Shown here in pieces: positions 8,736-18,477 of a DNA stretch of 64,000 nucleotides (position 1 is its first letter; each line of letters starts with the position of its first letter). Source of the stretch: Aureimonas sp. Leaf324 (GTDB lineage: Bacteria > Pseudomonadota > Alphaproteobacteria > Rhizobiales > Rhizobiaceae). The position numbers were made by a program, and so were the translations under genes. The stretch lies in contig NZ_LMOH01000001.1 in NCBI RefSeq assembly GCF_001423245.1, positions 402,563-466,562 on the forward strand, in the 5' to 3' direction. The notes under the pieces are model-generated. The model was not told the DNA's origin and made no database searches. It saw only the letters and a program-made list of their open reading frames with translations.

Positions 8736-10055
8736 ATGTCGCATGCTCACGTTCTCGACACGACGACCGCTCACAGTGGCTTCTTCACCGATGGCATCGC
8801 CGCCGTCGACGCCGACCTCTTCGGCGCGATGCGCGACGAGCTGCACCGCCAGCAGCACGAGATCGAGCTGATCGCCTCCGAGAACATCGTCTCGCGCGCG
8901 GTTCTCGAAGCGCAGGGTTCGGTCCTCACCAACAAGTACGCCGAAGGCTATCCGGGCCGTCGCTACTACGGCGGCTGCGAGTTCGTGGACGTCGTCGAGC
9001 AGCTGGCGATCGACCGCGCCAAGGCGCTGTTCGGCTGCGGCTTCGCGAACGTCCAGCCCAACTCCGGCAGCCAGGCGAACCAGGGCGTTCTTCTCGCGCT
9101 GACGAAGCCCGGCGCGACGATCCTCGGCATGAGCCTCGATGCGGGCGGCCATCTGACGCATGGCGCCAAGCCCAACCTGTCGGGCCGCTGGTTCAACGCC
9201 GTGCAGTACGGCCTCGACCTGTCGACGGGCCTCATCGACTACGACGCCGTGGAGCGTCTGGCGCACGAGCACAAGCCGGAGATCATCGTCGCGGGCGGCT
9301 CGGCCTACTCGCGCATCATCGACTTCGCGCGCTTCCGTGCGATCGCCGATGCGGTCGGCGCCTATCTCTGGGTCGACATGGCGCACTTCGCCGGTCTCGT
9401 GGCCGGTGGTCAGCATCCGAGCCCGTTTCCGCACGCGCACGTCGCGACCTCGACGACGCACAAGACCCTGCGCGGCCCGCGCGGCGGCCTGATCCTCACC
9501 AACGACGAGGACATCGCCAAGAAGATCAACTCGGCGATCTTCCCGGGCCTGCAGGGCGGCCCGCTGATGCATGTCATCGCCGGCAAGGCCGTGGCCTTCG
9601 GCGAGGCGCTCCAGCCGGGCTACCGCTCCTACATCAAAGCGGTCGCCGACAACGCCAAGGTGCTGGCCGAGACGCTTCGCGAAGGCGGCCTCGACATCGT
9701 CTCGGATGGCACCGACACGCACCTGATGCTGGTGGACCTGCGCCCGAAGATGCTGACCGGCAAGGCGACGGAGATCGCACTCGGCCGCGCCGGCATCACC
9801 TGCAACAAGAACGGCGTGCCGAACGATCCGGAGAAGCCGGCGATCACCTCGGGCATCCGCGTCGGCACTCCGGCTGCGACGACCCGCGGTTTCGGCACGG
9901 AAGAGTTCCGTCAGGTCGGACGCCTGATCGTCGAAGTTCTCGACGGTCTGAAGTCCTCGAACTCCGACGAGGGCAACGCGGCCACCGAGGCGCGTGTCAA
10001 GGAGAAGGTGCTGGAACTCACCGGTCGCTTCCCGATCTACGCCAATCTCGGCTGA
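8736..10055 (+). CDS. glyA: Serine hydroxymethyltransferase
   Basis: GlyA is a cytoplasmic PLP enzyme that interconverts serine plus tetrahydrofolate with glycine plus 5,10-methylene-THF, the main source of one-carbon units. The 439-residue product has the PLP Schiff-base Lys243 in [14 protein letters not shown] and the N-terminal motif [10 protein letters not shown] (44-53). ATG 8736 is preceded by a good Shine-Dalgarno sequence (GAGGAG at 8721-8726). nrdR starts 9 bp after the stop, so glyA heads a co-directional run through nusB. Confidence 0.96.
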   Translation: MSHAHVLDTTTAHSGFFTDGIAAVDADLFGAMRDELHRQQHEIELIASENIVSRAVLEAQGSVLTNKYAEGYPGRRYYGGCEFVDVVEQLAIDRAKALFGCGFANVQPNSGSQANQGVLLALTKPGATILGMSLDAGGHLTHGAKPNLSGRWFNAVQYGLDLSTGLIDYDAVERLAHEHKPEIIVAGGSAYSRIIDFARFRAIADAVGAYLWVDMAHFAGLVAGGQHPSPFPHAHVATSTTHKTLRGPRGGLILTNDEDIAKKINSAIFPGLQGGPLMHVIAGKAVAFGEALQPGYRSYIKAVADNAKVLAETLREGGLDIVSDGTDTHLMLVDLRPKMLTGKATEIALGRAGITCNKNGVPNDPEKPAITSGIRVGTPAATTRGFGTEEFRQVGRLIVEVLDGLKSSNSDEGNAATEARVKEKVLELTGRFPIYANLG

Positions 10056-10064
10056 TCCAGCTGC

Positions 10065-10544
10065 ATGCGTTGCCCCTACTGCGGGTCGCCGGACAGCCAG
10101 GTGAAGGATTCGCGCCCCGCCGAGGACGGCGGGGCCATCCGCCGGCGCCGGATCTGCCCCGACTGCAGCGGGCGATTCACGACCTTCGAACGCGTGCAGC
10201 TTCGCGACCTCATGGTGGTCAAGAAGTCGGGACGCCGCGTTCCCTTCGAGCGCGACAAGCTCGCCCGATCCATCCACACCGCGCTGCGCAAGCGGCCGGT
10301 TGAGGAGGAGAGGGTGGAGCGGATGATCTCCGGCATCGTGCGCCAGCTGGAATCGACCGGCGAGTCCGACATTCCCTCCGAGGCCATCGGCCGTCTCGTG
10401 ATGGAAGCCCTGCGCGGCTTCGACGACGTCGCCTTCGTTCGCTTCGCCTCGGTGTATCGCGACTTCCGCGAAGCGCGCGATTTCGAGTCGATCATCAGCG
10501 AACTGACTGCCGCGCCGGGAACCCAGACGGAAGACCGTGGCTGA
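10065..10544 (+). CDS. nrdR: Ribonucleotide reductase regulator NrdR
   Basis: NrdR represses ribonucleotide reductase genes when its ATP-cone binds dATP/ATP. The 159-residue product has an N-terminal zinc ribbon with Cys3, Cys6, Cys31 and Cys34 (CPYC...CPDC), followed by an ATP-cone from about residue 49 ([16 protein letters not shown]). Its length is normal for the family. It lies between glyA and ribD, overlapping the GTG start of ribD by 8 bp, and this placement before the rib genes is common in alphaproteobacteria. I did not find NrdR boxes in the window, which is expected because no nrd genes are present. Confidence 0.95.
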   Translation: MRCPYCGSPDSQVKDSRPAEDGGAIRRRRICPDCSGRFTTFERVQLRDLMVVKKSGRRVPFERDKLARSIHTALRKRPVEEERVERMISGIVRQLESTGESDIPSEAIGRLVMEALRGFDDVAFVRFASVYRDFREARDFESIISELTAAPGTQTEDRG

Positions 10545-11706
10545 TCGAACTGACCGGCAGAGGACCGACGACGAGCGCTTCATGGCCGCCGCTCGGCGGC
10601 TCTCGCTGCGCCACTTCGGGCTGACGGCCGAGAACCCGTCGGTCGGCGCTTTGCTCGTGCAAGGGCACGGTGCCGATGCCCGCATCGTCGGCCGCGGCGT
10701 CACCGCATGGGGCGGACGTCCGCATGCAGAGCGTATGGCGCTGGCCGACGCGGGAGCGGAGGCGCGCGGATCGACCGCTTACGTGACGCTGGAGCCCTGC
10801 GCTCATCACGGGCGCACGAGTCCCTGCGCCGACGCCTTGGTCGAAGCCGGTGTCGCCCGCGTCGTGATCGGGGCGCCCGATCCCGATCCGCGGGTGAACG
10901 GGCGCGGCGTCGAGATCCTGCGCGCGGCGGGCATCGAGGTGCGATGCCTGAGCGGCGCGGGGATCGTGACCCGTCCGTTCGAGGGTTTCCTCCAGCGCCT
11001 GCGCTTCGGCCGTCCGTTCGTGACGCTGAAGATGGCGGTCTCGCGCGATGGGTTCGTTGGTCGGCTGGGGGCCGAGCGGATCGGCATCAGCGGGCGGATC
11101 GCCAACCGTCAGGTTCACCTTCTGCGGGCGAGGTCCGACGCGATCATGGTCGGCGTCGGCACGGCCGTGGCCGACGATCCGCTCCTCACCTGTCGTCTGC
11201 CGGGCCTTTCCGGGCGATCGCCCATCCGGATCGTCGTCGATCCCCAGCTTCGTCTGCCGCTCGACGCCCGATTGGTGCAGACGGCCCGATCCGTCCCGAC
11301 GCTCATCGCGTCGACCCGAAACCCCGATGGTCCGGAAGCGGTGCCCTATCGTCGCGCCGGTTGCCGTCTGCTTCGTCTGTCCGGATACGATCGGGACGAC
11401 CTGCGTCGTCTTCTCCACGCTATGCCGTCTGCGGGCGTGCAGACGCTGATGGTCGAAGGCGGTCCGGTGCTGGCCGCGGCGTTCCTTGATGCCGAACTCG
11501 TGGACCGGATCGTCGTCATCCGCTCGCCGCTCGAGATCGGTGCCGGCGGGGTGGCGGCGCCGGACGGCGTCCTCGACCCGAAGAATTTCCGTCTTGCCCG
11601 CCGCGAGCGGTTCGGCGACGACGACTGGAGCGAATGGGAAAGGATCGAGCCATGTTCACCGGAATCGTCTCCGACGTCGGACGCGTCGCCAGCGTCCAAC
11701 CCTTGA
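10537..11706 (+). CDS. ribD: Bifunctional riboflavin biosynthesis deaminase/reductase
   Basis: RibD catalyses two steps of riboflavin synthesis: deamination of the diaminopyrimidine and reduction of the ribosyl side chain. The N-terminal deaminase domain shows the zinc motif HAERMAL (about residue 64) and [12 protein letters not shown] (about 87-98). The C-terminal reductase domain follows from about 150 ([12 protein letters not shown]). The start is GTG 10537, overlapping nrdR by 8 bp. ATG 10579 is a possible internal alternative. The 389-residue frame ends at 11706, 55 bp inside ribE, and its last 20 or so residues are low in complexity and probably a non-essential tail. Confidence 0.93.
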   Translation: MADRTDRQRTDDERFMAAARRLSLRHFGLTAENPSVGALLVQGHGADARIVGRGVTAWGGRPHAERMALADAGAEARGSTAYVTLEPCAHHGRTSPCADALVEAGVARVVIGAPDPDPRVNGRGVEILRAAGIEVRCLSGAGIVTRPFEGFLQRLRFGRPFVTLKMAVSRDGFVGRLGAERIGISGRIANRQVHLLRARSDAIMVGVGTAVADDPLLTCRLPGLSGRSPIRIVVDPQLRLPLDARLVQTARSVPTLIASTRNPDGPEAVPYRRAGCRLLRLSGYDRDDLRRLLHAMPSAGVQTLMVEGGPVLAAAFLDAELVDRIVVIRSPLEIGAGGVAAPDGVLDPKNFRLARRERFGDDDWSEWERIEPCSPESSPTSDASPASNP

Positions 11707-12266
11707 GCGCCGGTCGTCGGTTTCGGATCGAGACCGTCTACGATCCGGCGACGATCCTGATCGGCGCCTCCATCGCCTGTTCCGGCGTCTGCCTGACCGT
11801 GACGCGACTGCCGGAGCCGAGCGCCGACGCGGCGTGGTTCGAGGTCGAGGCCTGGGAGGAGGCGTTGCGCCTGACCACCGCCGGGCAGTGGACGGACGGA
11901 AGCCGCATCAATCTCGAGCGGGCGCTGAAGCTCGGCGACGAACTCGGCGGGCATCTCGTGTCCGGCCATGTCGACGGACAGGCGCGCATCGTGTCGCGCA
12001 AGGACGAGGGCGAGGCCGTCCGCTTCACCCTCGAAGCGCCGCCGGAACTGTCGCGCTACATCGCCCCGAAGGGGTCGGTCTGCCTCGACGGGACCTCGCT
12101 CACCGTGAACGGCGTTTCGGGTCACCGCTTCGACGTTCTCCTGATCCGCCACTCGCTGGAGGTGACGACATGGGGCGAAAAGGGCGAGGGGGACCATGTG
12201 AACCTTGAGGTCGATCAGATTGCACGCTATGCGGAGCGTCTGTTCGGGCCCGGACAGGCCGAGTAA
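11652..12266 (+). CDS. ribE: Riboflavin synthase, alpha chain
   Basis: This enzyme dismutates two molecules of 6,7-dimethyl-8-ribityllumazine to riboflavin. The 204-residue product consists of two lumazine-binding repeats, the first beginning [10 protein letters not shown] at residue 1 and the second around LVSGHVDGQ (about residue 101), each about 95 residues long. ATG 11652 is the family start. The open frame back to 11634 adds six residues that are not conserved. It overlaps the end of ribD by 55 bp in another frame, which suggests translational coupling. Confidence 0.95.
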   Translation: MFTGIVSDVGRVASVQPLSAGRRFRIETVYDPATILIGASIACSGVCLTVTRLPEPSADAAWFEVEAWEEALRLTTAGQWTDGSRINLERALKLGDELGGHLVSGHVDGQARIVSRKDEGEAVRFTLEAPPELSRYIAPKGSVCLDGTSLTVNGVSGHRFDVLLIRHSLEVTTWGEKGEGDHVNLEVDQIARYAERLFGPGQAE

Positions 12267-12370
12267 TTCGGAAGGCCGACCGCGCCCACTTGTTCCCGTT
12301 CGTTGGCTTCGCATGACCCGGCGCTTCGCGCGTCGTTGAATCGCGTGCCGTCCCGTTTTGGAAAGCTGCC

Positions 12371-12817
12371 ATGTCCGCTCCGCATCTGCTCATCATCGAG
12401 GCCCGGTTCTACGATCACATCGCGGACCATCAGCTGGCGGGGGCCAAGGCCCATCTCGATGCGGCAGGCGCCACCTACGACGTCGTCACCGTTCCCGGCG
12501 CGTTGGAAATCCCGGCGGTGGTGGGCTTCGCGCTGAGCGGCGCGGACGAGGGCGCGACCGAATACGACGGCTTCATCGCACTGGGTTGCGTGATCCGCGG
12601 CGAGACCTATCATTTCGACATCGTCGCCAACGAGTCCTGCCGGGCGCTGATGGACCTCTCGGTTCACGAAGGTCTGGCGATCGGCAACGGGATTCTGACG
12701 GTCGAGAACGAGGAACAGGCGCTGGAGCGGGCGATGCCGGATCGCAAGAACAAGGGCGGCGACGCCGCCGCGGCCGCGCTCGCCATGATCGCCATCCGCA
12801 AGCGTCTCGGAGCCTGA
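12371..12817 (+). CDS. ribH: 6,7-dimethyl-8-ribityllumazine synthase
   Basis: RibH joins the RibD product with dihydroxybutanone phosphate to form the lumazine precursor of riboflavin. The 148-residue product has the family motifs VPGALEIP (about 41-48), [12 protein letters not shown] (about 76-87, with the conserved His) and the terminal helix [10 protein letters not shown]. It follows ribE after 104 bp with no visible terminator, and nusB begins 1 bp after its stop. The ribBA gene needed for dihydroxybutanone phosphate is not in the window. Confidence 0.95.
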   Translation: MSAPHLLIIEARFYDHIADHQLAGAKAHLDAAGATYDVVTVPGALEIPAVVGFALSGADEGATEYDGFIALGCVIRGETYHFDIVANESCRALMDLSVHEGLAIGNGILTVENEEQALERAMPDRKNKGGDAAAAALAMIAIRKRLGA

Positions 12818-12818
12818 C

Positions 12819-13319
12819 ATGGCCGACGCAGCGCTCCGCAATTTCCGTCCCGCCAACAAGCGCGGTGCCGCCCGCCTCGCGGCTGTCCAGGCCCTCTATC
12901 AGATGGATGTCGGCGGGACCGGCCTTCTCGAGACGGTCGCCGAATACGAGGCGTTCCGGCTGGGCCAGGAGGTCGACGGCGACACCTATCGCGAGGCCGA
13001 CGCCGCGTGGTTCCGCGACATCGTCTCGGGCGTCGTGCGCGGACAGACGTTCATCGACCCGCTCATCCACTCGTCGCTTACGACGGACTGGCCGCTGGCG
13101 CGGCTCGACACCACGCTTCGGGCGATCCTGCGCGCCGGCACCTACGAGGTCACAGCCCGCAAGGACGTGCCGGTCGCGGTGATCGTGAGCGAGTATGTCG
13201 ATATCGCGAAGGCTTTCTACGAGGAAGACGAGTCGCGTCTCGTCAACGCGGTGCTCGATCGTGTCGCCCGGCGTTCGCGCGGCGAGGGCCGGGGACAGGA
13301 TCCGAAGGAAGGGGACTGA
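12819..13319 (+). CDS. nusB: Transcription antitermination factor NusB
   Basis: NusB binds NusE/S10 and boxA RNA to promote antitermination, mainly on rRNA operons. The 166-residue all-helical product shows the family pattern: [16 protein letters not shown] at the start, [15 protein letters not shown] in the middle and [25 protein letters not shown] near the end. It starts one base after the ribH stop, the usual ribH-nusB coupling. A bidirectional hairpin follows. Confidence 0.95.
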   Translation: MADAALRNFRPANKRGAARLAAVQALYQMDVGGTGLLETVAEYEAFRLGQEVDGDTYREADAAWFRDIVSGVVRGQTFIDPLIHSSLTTDWPLARLDTTLRAILRAGTYEVTARKDVPVAVIVSEYVDIAKAFYEEDESRLVNAVLDRVARRSRGEGRGQDPKEGD

Positions 13320-13351
13320 GGTCCCTGTCTTCGACGAAGCGACACGCAAAG

Positions 13352-13377
13352 AAAAGGCCGGCTTCGCCGGCCTTTTT
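13352..13377. terminator. Bidirectional terminator between nusB and bamE
   Basis: A perfect 11-bp stem (AAAAGGCCGGC, loop TTC, GCCGGCCTTTT) lies in the gap between the convergent genes nusB and bamE. T-runs follow on both strands, so it can stop transcription from either side. Confidence 0.8.
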
Positions 13378-13388
13378 CGTGAGATCGA

Positions 13389-13898
13389 TCAGCGTCCGGC
13401 CGAAACGCCGCCGGAGCGGCCCATCCCGCCCATCGTGTCGAGGATGTTGCCGGCGCCCGGACCGTCGTCGGACAGGATCGAGCCGAGGAAGCTGGAGTCG
13501 CGACCGCCGGTCGGCGTCGTGCGCGAGATGAAGTCGAACACCCTGCCGTCCTGCAGCCCGTAGTTCGCGATCTTACGCACGGTATTGTCGGGTCCGAAAT
13601 AGACCGCCAGGATGCGCTGCTCGACGAGGCGCGGCTTCATGAAGGCTACGGGGCGCACGCGCTTCTGCGAGATGTAGTAGAACACCTCGTTGTCGAACGT
13701 CGCGGTGGTGGAGGGGGAGCCCAGCGCCAGCAGGACCTGGTCGCGGCTCGAGCCGACGGGAACCTGCGCCAGCGCCTGCTCGTCGACGATGTAACCCTGA
13801 TTGTAGACTTCCGCCGTCTGGCAGCCTGCCAGAACGATCATGGCGCCGACGCTGGTCGCCAAGACCACGCGGCGCAACGGACGATGGATCTCGATCAC
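13389..13898 (-). CDS. bamE: Outer membrane assembly lipoprotein, BamE/OmlA (SmpA) family
   Basis: BamE is a lipoprotein subunit of the BAM complex that inserts beta-barrel proteins into the outer membrane. Starting from GTG 13898 the product is 169 residues, with a signal peptide ending in the lipobox LAGC (Cys about residue 26). The SmpA/OmlA domain follows (VPVGSSRDQVLLALGSPS, then FDNEVFYYIS). I chose this GTG because a strong Shine-Dalgarno sequence (GGGAGGAG) lies about 10 bp upstream and the signal peptide then has a normal length. The frame remains open to 14108. The C-terminal Gly-rich tail is typical of the alphaproteobacterial form. It is divergent from the bc1 chaperone gene. Confidence 0.85.
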   Translation of the reverse strand: MIEIHRPLRRVVLATSVGAMIVLAGCQTAEVYNQGYIVDEQALAQVPVGSSRDQVLLALGSPSTTATFDNEVFYYISQKRVRPVAFMKPRLVEQRILAVYFGPDNTVRKIANYGLQDGRVFDFISRTTPTGGRDSSFLGSILSDDGPGAGNILDTMGGMGRSGGVSAGR

Positions 13899-14070
13899 GC
13901 GGATGCTACTCCTCCCGAGGGAATCGGTTTTGCGTTCCGTAGGTGCGGATTGGTCGGAAAGTGAGGCACCGACGCCGCCCTGAAGGTTGCGACTTGGTAA
14001 AGCAACCTGCCAACCGTTGCAATCCAGCCGCATGCGTGCGAACCGGGCATCCGAAACAGGGGAAAACGAC

Positions 14071-14619
14071 GTGGGAATTCTGGCCCGTTTCCGACGGGAT
14101 CGCCTCAACCGGCGGATCGTCGATCAGCTATGGGAACAGGTCGTCGCCGCCGCGCGCGATCCCGTCCGCTTCACCGAGGGGGGGCTGCCCGATACGCTGG
14201 AAGGGCGGTTCGAAGCCTTGTCGCTGGAGATGATCGCCGTCCTCAACCGGATATCGATCGAGCCGGACCTGAAGGCCCTGTCGCAGGATCTGGTCGACCG
14301 GTTCATGACCGACATCGACCACTCCATGCGCGAGATCGGCATCAGCTACCTCGCCGTGCCGAAGCGCATGCGTAAGTTCGCGGCCCGCTTCTACACACGC
14401 GTGCGCGATTGCCAGCCGGCGATGGCCGAGGGCGACGCCGCAAGTCTCGCCGACGCGCTGGCGCGGACGGTCCTGTCGGAAGCCGTCGGCGGCCGCCCTG
14501 ATGCGGCCTCAGCCTTGGCGCACCATATGATCCAGCAACAGGCTCGCTACGCTGCTCTGACCAACGAGCAGATTCTGGCCGGGCGCCTCCTGGAACCGCC
14601 GAAGACGGAGACCGCATGA
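14071..14619 (+). CDS. Ubiquinol-cytochrome c chaperone family protein
   Basis: This is a homologue of the mitochondrial Cbp3/UQCC1 chaperone, which helps assemble cytochrome bc1. The 182-residue helical product contains the family core: a first helix with YGQ-like LWEQVVAAARDP, then DTLEGRFEALSLEMIAVLNRI and MREIGISYLAVPKRM. GTG 14071 (preceded by GGGGAAAA) gives the usual family start, MGILARFRRDRLN. The frame is open back to 13987, but that part overlaps the bamE promoter region. The stop overlaps the next gene as ATGA (14616-14619). Confidence 0.85.
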   Translation: MGILARFRRDRLNRRIVDQLWEQVVAAARDPVRFTEGGLPDTLEGRFEALSLEMIAVLNRISIEPDLKALSQDLVDRFMTDIDHSMREIGISYLAVPKRMRKFAARFYTRVRDCQPAMAEGDAASLADALARTVLSEAVGGRPDAASALAHHMIQQQARYAALTNEQILAGRLLEPPKTETA

Positions 14620-15176
14620 AGAAGGCCGATCCGAAGGCACCCTTGAGCCTCGTCGTCCATGTCGCCCGCCTCCCGCAGGCGGGAATGCCGCTGCACCTCG
14701 AACCGAACGCCGAGGAGCGTGCCGGGATCGCCGCGCGACTGGGCATTCTGGCTGTGAACGAGCTCGCGGCGGATCTTCTCGTTCGCCGGTGGAAGCGCGA
14801 TGGTGTGATCGTCGAAGGCCGAATCAAGGGCGCCCTGGAGCAGGCCTGCGTCGTGACGCTCGATCCCGTCCGCGAGATCGTCGACGAGGCGGTCGATCTC
14901 ATCTTCGTCCCGGAGACTTCGAAGCTCGCCCGCATCGAGCCGGAAAGCGACGGCGAGTTGCATCTCGACCCCGAGGGGGCCGACATCCCCGAAACCTTCC
15001 GCGGCGACACGATCGATCTCGGCCCCTTAATCGAAGAGCTTGTCGGCCTGTCGCTCGACCCCTATCCCAAGGCGCCCGGTGCCGAATTCTCCGAACTCGA
15101 TACGGACCCCGACCCGTCCGGCGGCAAGGTCTCGCCCTTCGCCGCGCTCGGACGCCTGAAGCCGGCAGACGGCTGA
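14616..15176 (+). CDS. DUF177 (YceD-like) family protein
   Basis: DUF177/YceD proteins are encoded beside rpmF-plsX in many bacteria, and some are linked to 23S rRNA processing. The 186-residue product has the family hallmarks, including the segment EGRIKGALEQACVVTLDPV and an acidic centre (PESDGELHLDPEGADIPE), then LGPLIEELVGLSLDPYPKAPG. It overlaps the chaperone gene by 4 bp (ATGA), which points to translational coupling. plsX follows after 60 bp. rpmF is not between them, as is usual in alphaproteobacteria. Confidence 0.88.
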   Translation: MKKADPKAPLSLVVHVARLPQAGMPLHLEPNAEERAGIAARLGILAVNELAADLLVRRWKRDGVIVEGRIKGALEQACVVTLDPVREIVDEAVDLIFVPETSKLARIEPESDGELHLDPEGADIPETFRGDTIDLGPLIEELVGLSLDPYPKAPGAEFSELDTDPDPSGGKVSPFAALGRLKPADG

Positions 15177-15236
15177 CGGCTGACGGCGTCGGCCAAGCCG
15201 ATACGGGCATCGCATACTTCTGAAGGCAGGTACTCT

Positions 15237-16322
15237 TTGTTGTCGAAAAGCACCATTACGATCGCCCTCGACGCGATGGGCGGCGACCACGGTCCCGCCG
15301 TCGTCCTGGCCGGAGCGCAGACGGCGCTGGAGCGCCACCCCGACATGCGCTTCGTGCTGTTCGGGCAGGAAGAGGTCGTGCGCCCGGTGCTCGACGGTTT
15401 GCCGAAGCTCCGCCAGCGGTCGACCTTCCATCACTGCGACGTCTCGATCCGCATGGATGACAAGCCGTCGCAGGCTCTCCGGCAGGGTCGCTACAAGTCT
15501 TCCATGTGGAAGGCGATCGAGGCGGTGAAGACCGGCGAAGCGGATGTCGCGGTGTCGGCCGGCAACACGGGCGCTCTCATGGCGATGGCGAAGTTCTGCC
15601 TGCGCACCATGGCCAACATCGAGCGTCCCGCGATCGCCGCCATCTGGCCGACGCTTCGGGGCGAAAGCATCGTTCTCGATGTCGGCGCCACGATCGGAGC
15701 CGACTCGCAGCAGCTGATCGACTTCTCGGTGATGGGCGCGGCCATGTCGCGCGCCCTGTTCCAGATCGACCGCCCGACTGTCGGCCTCCTCAACATCGGC
15801 GTCGAGGAGGTGAAGGGTCAGGAGGATATCCGCGAAGCCGGTCGCCTGATGAAGGAGACGCCGATCGACGGGCTCGACTATCGCGGCTTCGTGGAGGGCA
15901 CGGACCTCGGCAAGGGCACCGTCGACGTCGTGGTGACCGAAGGCTTCACCGGCAATATCGCGCTGAAGACCGCCGAGGGCACCGCTCGACAGATCGGCTC
16001 GTACCTTCGCGCCGCCATGACGCGGACCTGGATGGCCAAGCTCGGGTATCTCCTTGCCAAGAGTGCCTTCGACCGGCTGCGCGACAAGATGGACCCTCGC
16101 AAGGTCAACGGCGGCGTTTTCCTGGGGCTGAACGGCGTCGTCATCAAGAGCCACGGCGGCTCGGACGCTGAAGGCACGGCTGCGGCCATCGATGTCGCCT
16201 ACGCCATGGCCGCCAACGGCCTGCTCGCCAAGATCGAGAGCGATCTCGGCCGGGTCTATGCGAACGAGGTTTCGGTGCCGCTCGAACCCGAGGCGGCCGG
16301 TTCGGAAGAGGTCGCGCCATGA
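15237..16322 (+). CDS. plsX: Phosphate acyltransferase PlsX
   Basis: PlsX makes acyl-phosphate from acyl-ACP, the first step of phospholipid synthesis through PlsY. The 361-residue product begins near the motif [12 protein letters not shown] and contains AGNTGALMA and [12 protein letters not shown], the conserved PlsX signatures. The start appears to be TTG at 15237 or the adjacent TTG at 15240. The first is 6 bp after AAGGCAGG, a good Shine-Dalgarno sequence, and no ATG or GTG is available nearby. It overlaps fabH by 4 bp (ATGA at 16319), giving the common plsX-fabH coupling. Confidence 0.94.
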   Translation: MLSKSTITIALDAMGGDHGPAVVLAGAQTALERHPDMRFVLFGQEEVVRPVLDGLPKLRQRSTFHHCDVSIRMDDKPSQALRQGRYKSSMWKAIEAVKTGEADVAVSAGNTGALMAMAKFCLRTMANIERPAIAAIWPTLRGESIVLDVGATIGADSQQLIDFSVMGAAMSRALFQIDRPTVGLLNIGVEEVKGQEDIREAGRLMKETPIDGLDYRGFVEGTDLGKGTVDVVVTEGFTGNIALKTAEGTARQIGSYLRAAMTRTWMAKLGYLLAKSAFDRLRDKMDPRKVNGGVFLGLNGVVIKSHGGSDAEGTAAAIDVAYAMAANGLLAKIESDLGRVYANEVSVPLEPEAAGSEEVAP

Positions 16323-17290
16323 CCATGTTTCGCTCGGTCGTCCGCGGCACCGGCTCCGCGCTGCCCCGTCAGGTCGTGACCAACCAGGATCTCGAGGCGC
16401 GCGTCGAGACCAGCGACGAGTGGATCCAGCAGCGGACGGGCATCAAGCAGCGCTACATCGCGGGAGAGGGTGAGACCACGGTCTCGCTCGGCGAGGCAGC
16501 GGCGCGCAGGGCGCTCGAGGCGGCGGGCCTCGTGCCCGACGATATCGACCTCGTGATCCTGGCGACAGCCACCCCCGACAACACGTTCCCGGCGTCGTCG
16601 ACGCAGGTGCAGCGCCGGCTCGGCATTACCAAGGGGTTCGCGTTCGACATACAGGCCGTCTGCAGCGGCTTCGTCTACGCGATGACCACGGCCGACCTCT
16701 ATCTGAAGGCCGGCATGGCACGCCGGGCGCTCGTGATCGGGGCGGAAACGTTCAGCCGGATCGTCGACTGGTCGGATCGAACCACGTGCGTTCTCTTTGG
16801 CGACGGTGCGGGCGCGATCGTCCTCGAGCGTGAAGAGGGAGAGGTCAGCGACCCCGGCGTGCTGATCGCGCGCCTCCGGGCGGATGGGTCTCACGGCGAC
16901 AAGCTGTTCGTGGATGGGGGTCCGTCGTCCACGGGCACGATCGGCCATCTGCGGATGGAGGGTCGCGAGGTCTTCAAGCATGCGGTCGGCATGATCACCG
17001 ACGTCGTCGAGGATTCGCTTCAGGCACTGTCGCTTTCGGCGGCCGAGATCGACTGGTTCGTGCCGCATCAGGCGAACCGACGCATCATCGAGGCGTCGGC
17101 GAAAAAGCTCGGCATCCCCATCGAAAAGGTCGTGATCACGGTCGACCGACACGGCAACACGTCGGCGGCTTCGATTCCGCTGGCGATCGACGTCGCGGTG
17201 CGCGACGGGCGAATTTCGGCAGGCGACATCGTGCTTCTCGAGGCGATGGGCGGCGGCTTCACCTGGGGCGCCGTCGTCGTCCGCTGGTGA
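16319..17290 (+). CDS. fabH: Beta-ketoacyl-ACP synthase III
   Basis: FabH starts type II fatty acid synthesis by condensing acetyl-CoA with malonyl-ACP. The 323-residue product has the catalytic triad Cys115 (AVCSGF), His250 (PHQANRR) and Asn280 (HGNTSAAS), together with the N-terminal motif [13 protein letters not shown] (30-42). It is translationally coupled to plsX by the ATGA overlap. The length and motifs are fully normal. Confidence 0.96.
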   Translation: MTMFRSVVRGTGSALPRQVVTNQDLEARVETSDEWIQQRTGIKQRYIAGEGETTVSLGEAAARRALEAAGLVPDDIDLVILATATPDNTFPASSTQVQRRLGITKGFAFDIQAVCSGFVYAMTTADLYLKAGMARRALVIGAETFSRIVDWSDRTTCVLFGDGAGAIVLEREEGEVSDPGVLIARLRADGSHGDKLFVDGGPSSTGTIGHLRMEGREVFKHAVGMITDVVEDSLQALSLSAAEIDWFVPHQANRRIIEASAKKLGIPIEKVVITVDRHGNTSAASIPLAIDVAVRDGRISAGDIVLLEAMGGGFTWGAVVVRW

Positions 17291-17299
17291 CGGGCGCGC

Positions 17300-17327
17300 T
17301 TGATTCACCCTTCCTTTTCGGTATTTT
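17300..17327 (+). promoter_or_regulatory. Possible sigma-70-like promoter for ihfA
   Basis: TTGATT (17300-17305) and TATTTT (17322-17327) are separated by 16 bp in the 106-bp gap between fabH and ihfA. They match the consensus only partly. The spacing to the ihfA start would leave a leader of about 60 nt. Confidence 0.25.
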
Positions 17328-17396
17328 CCGAGGCCTAGCCGAAGCGCGTCGTCGCTCGGGGCGGGGGTTCCGGTTCGGTTTCAGCAGGGGTTTTGC

Positions 17397-17738
17397 ATGG
17401 GAGACAGGACGGTGACGCGGGCCGATCTCGCCGAGGCGGTTTTCCGCAAGATCGGTCTTTCCCGATCCGAGTCGGCCTATCTGGTCGAGTCGATCCTGGA
17501 GGAGATCTGCACCACGATCGCTCGCGGGGAGGCGGTCAAGATTTCCTCCTTCGGCTCGTTTCTGGTTCGAGCCAAGAACGAGCGGGTCGGACGCAATCCC
17601 AAGACCGGCGAAGAGGTGCCGATCTCGCCGCGCCGGGTCGCCGTCTTCAAGCCGTCGAACGTGATGAAGGACCGGATCCTCGAGGCGCACGAAGCGCGCG
17701 GTCCGAGCGAAGAGCCAGCTCTGAAGGCCGCGGAATGA
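17397..17738 (+). CDS. ihfA: Integration host factor alpha subunit
   Basis: IhfA pairs with IhfB to bend DNA at specific sites, affecting transcription, replication and recombination. The 113-residue product fits the HU/IHF fold: [20 protein letters not shown] (helices 1-2), [12 protein letters not shown] (strand motif) and the DNA-binding arm [12 protein letters not shown] with the conserved RNPKTG and its intercalating Pro region. ATG 17397 is the family start. A MerR-type gene follows after 13 bp, an arrangement common in alphaproteobacteria. Confidence 0.93.
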   Translation: MGDRTVTRADLAEAVFRKIGLSRSESAYLVESILEEICTTIARGEAVKISSFGSFLVRAKNERVGRNPKTGEEVPISPRRVAVFKPSNVMKDRILEAHEARGPSEEPALKAAE

Positions 17739-17751
17739 AGGCCGTCGGGCG

Positions 17752-18300
17752 TTGAGCGGCGAGAAGAGCGCGGACGCGTTCCGCACCATCAGCGAGGCGG
17801 CGGAGGAGCTCGATCTGCCGCCCCATGTCCTGCGTTTCTGGGAAACGCGGTTTCCGCAGATCAAGCCGATGAAGCGCGGTGGCGGGCGGCGATACTATCG
17901 TCCCGACGACGTCGAGTTGCTCAAAGGCATCCGGTATCTCCTGTATGTCCGCGGCTTCACGATCCGGGGCGTCCAGCGCATCCTGAAGGAAAGCGGGCAT
18001 CGCGCCGTGATGGCGATCGGCGCCGGTGACCTGTCGGGGCTCGAACGCCTTCAATCCGGCAAGGGCCAGCGGGTGGAACCCGAAGCTGAGATCGAGACGG
18101 TCGACGAGTTGCCGGACGACGACGCCGATCTGCCGGTTCCCGAGCAGCGGCGCGGGCCCTTGTCGAATCTTCTGCGGCGCGATCGGGACGGGGCGTCCCA
18201 ATCCGGCGGGAACGCCTTGTCCCGCGACGGTGTCGATCGTCTCAACGGCGTGATCCTCGAACTCCTGGAGCTGAAGCGGTTGCTCGATCAGGTTCGCTAA
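17752..18300 (+). CDS. MerR-family transcriptional regulator
   Basis: This is a MerR-type DNA-binding protein of 182 residues. The N-terminal winged-helix domain (about 9-78) includes [22 protein letters not shown], then [17 protein letters not shown]. The C-terminal part is acidic and variable and ends in a short helix ([13 protein letters not shown]). No metal-binding cysteines are seen, so it is not a metal sensor of the MerR/CueR type. It is the conserved regulator found after ihfA in Rhizobiales, whose targets I do not know. The start is TTG 17752, 13 bp after the ihfA stop. No better start is available. Confidence 0.85.
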   Translation: MSGEKSADAFRTISEAAEELDLPPHVLRFWETRFPQIKPMKRGGGRRYYRPDDVELLKGIRYLLYVRGFTIRGVQRILKESGHRAVMAIGAGDLSGLERLQSGKGQRVEPEAEIETVDELPDDDADLPVPEQRRGPLSNLLRRDRDGASQSGGNALSRDGVDRLNGVILELLELKRLLDQVR

Positions 18301-18307
18301 GTAGCCG

Positions 18308-18327
18308 GCAAGCGCGTTGGCGCTTGC
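18308..18327 (+). terminator. Hairpin after the MerR gene, possible weak terminator
   Basis: A perfect 8-bp stem (GCAAGCGC, loop GTTG, GCGCTTGC) begins 7 bp after the MerR stop and lies just before tRNA-Pro. No T-run follows, so termination is uncertain. It could instead mark processing of a read-through transcript. Confidence 0.35.
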
Positions 18328-18361
18328 ATCCGCGTCGCGCATTGATTAGGGAAGCTCGTGT

Positions 18362-18438
18362 CGGAGCGTAGCGCAGCCTGGTAGCGCACCTGAATGGGGT
18401 TCAGGGGGTCGGAGGTTCGAATCCTCTCGCTCCGACCA
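18362..18438 (+). tRNA. tRNA-Pro (anticodon GGG)
   Basis: A full cloverleaf is visible. The acceptor stem CGGAGCG pairs with CGCTCCG. The D-loop contains AGCCTGGTAGC. The anticodon stem CCTGA/TCAGG encloses the loop ATGGGGT with anticodon GGG. The T-loop is GGTTCGAATCC, and the CCA end is encoded (18436-18438). Confidence 0.95.
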
Positions 18439-18477
18439 CTTCCCAAAAGATCGATCACTGCCCGAAGGTTCGTATCG

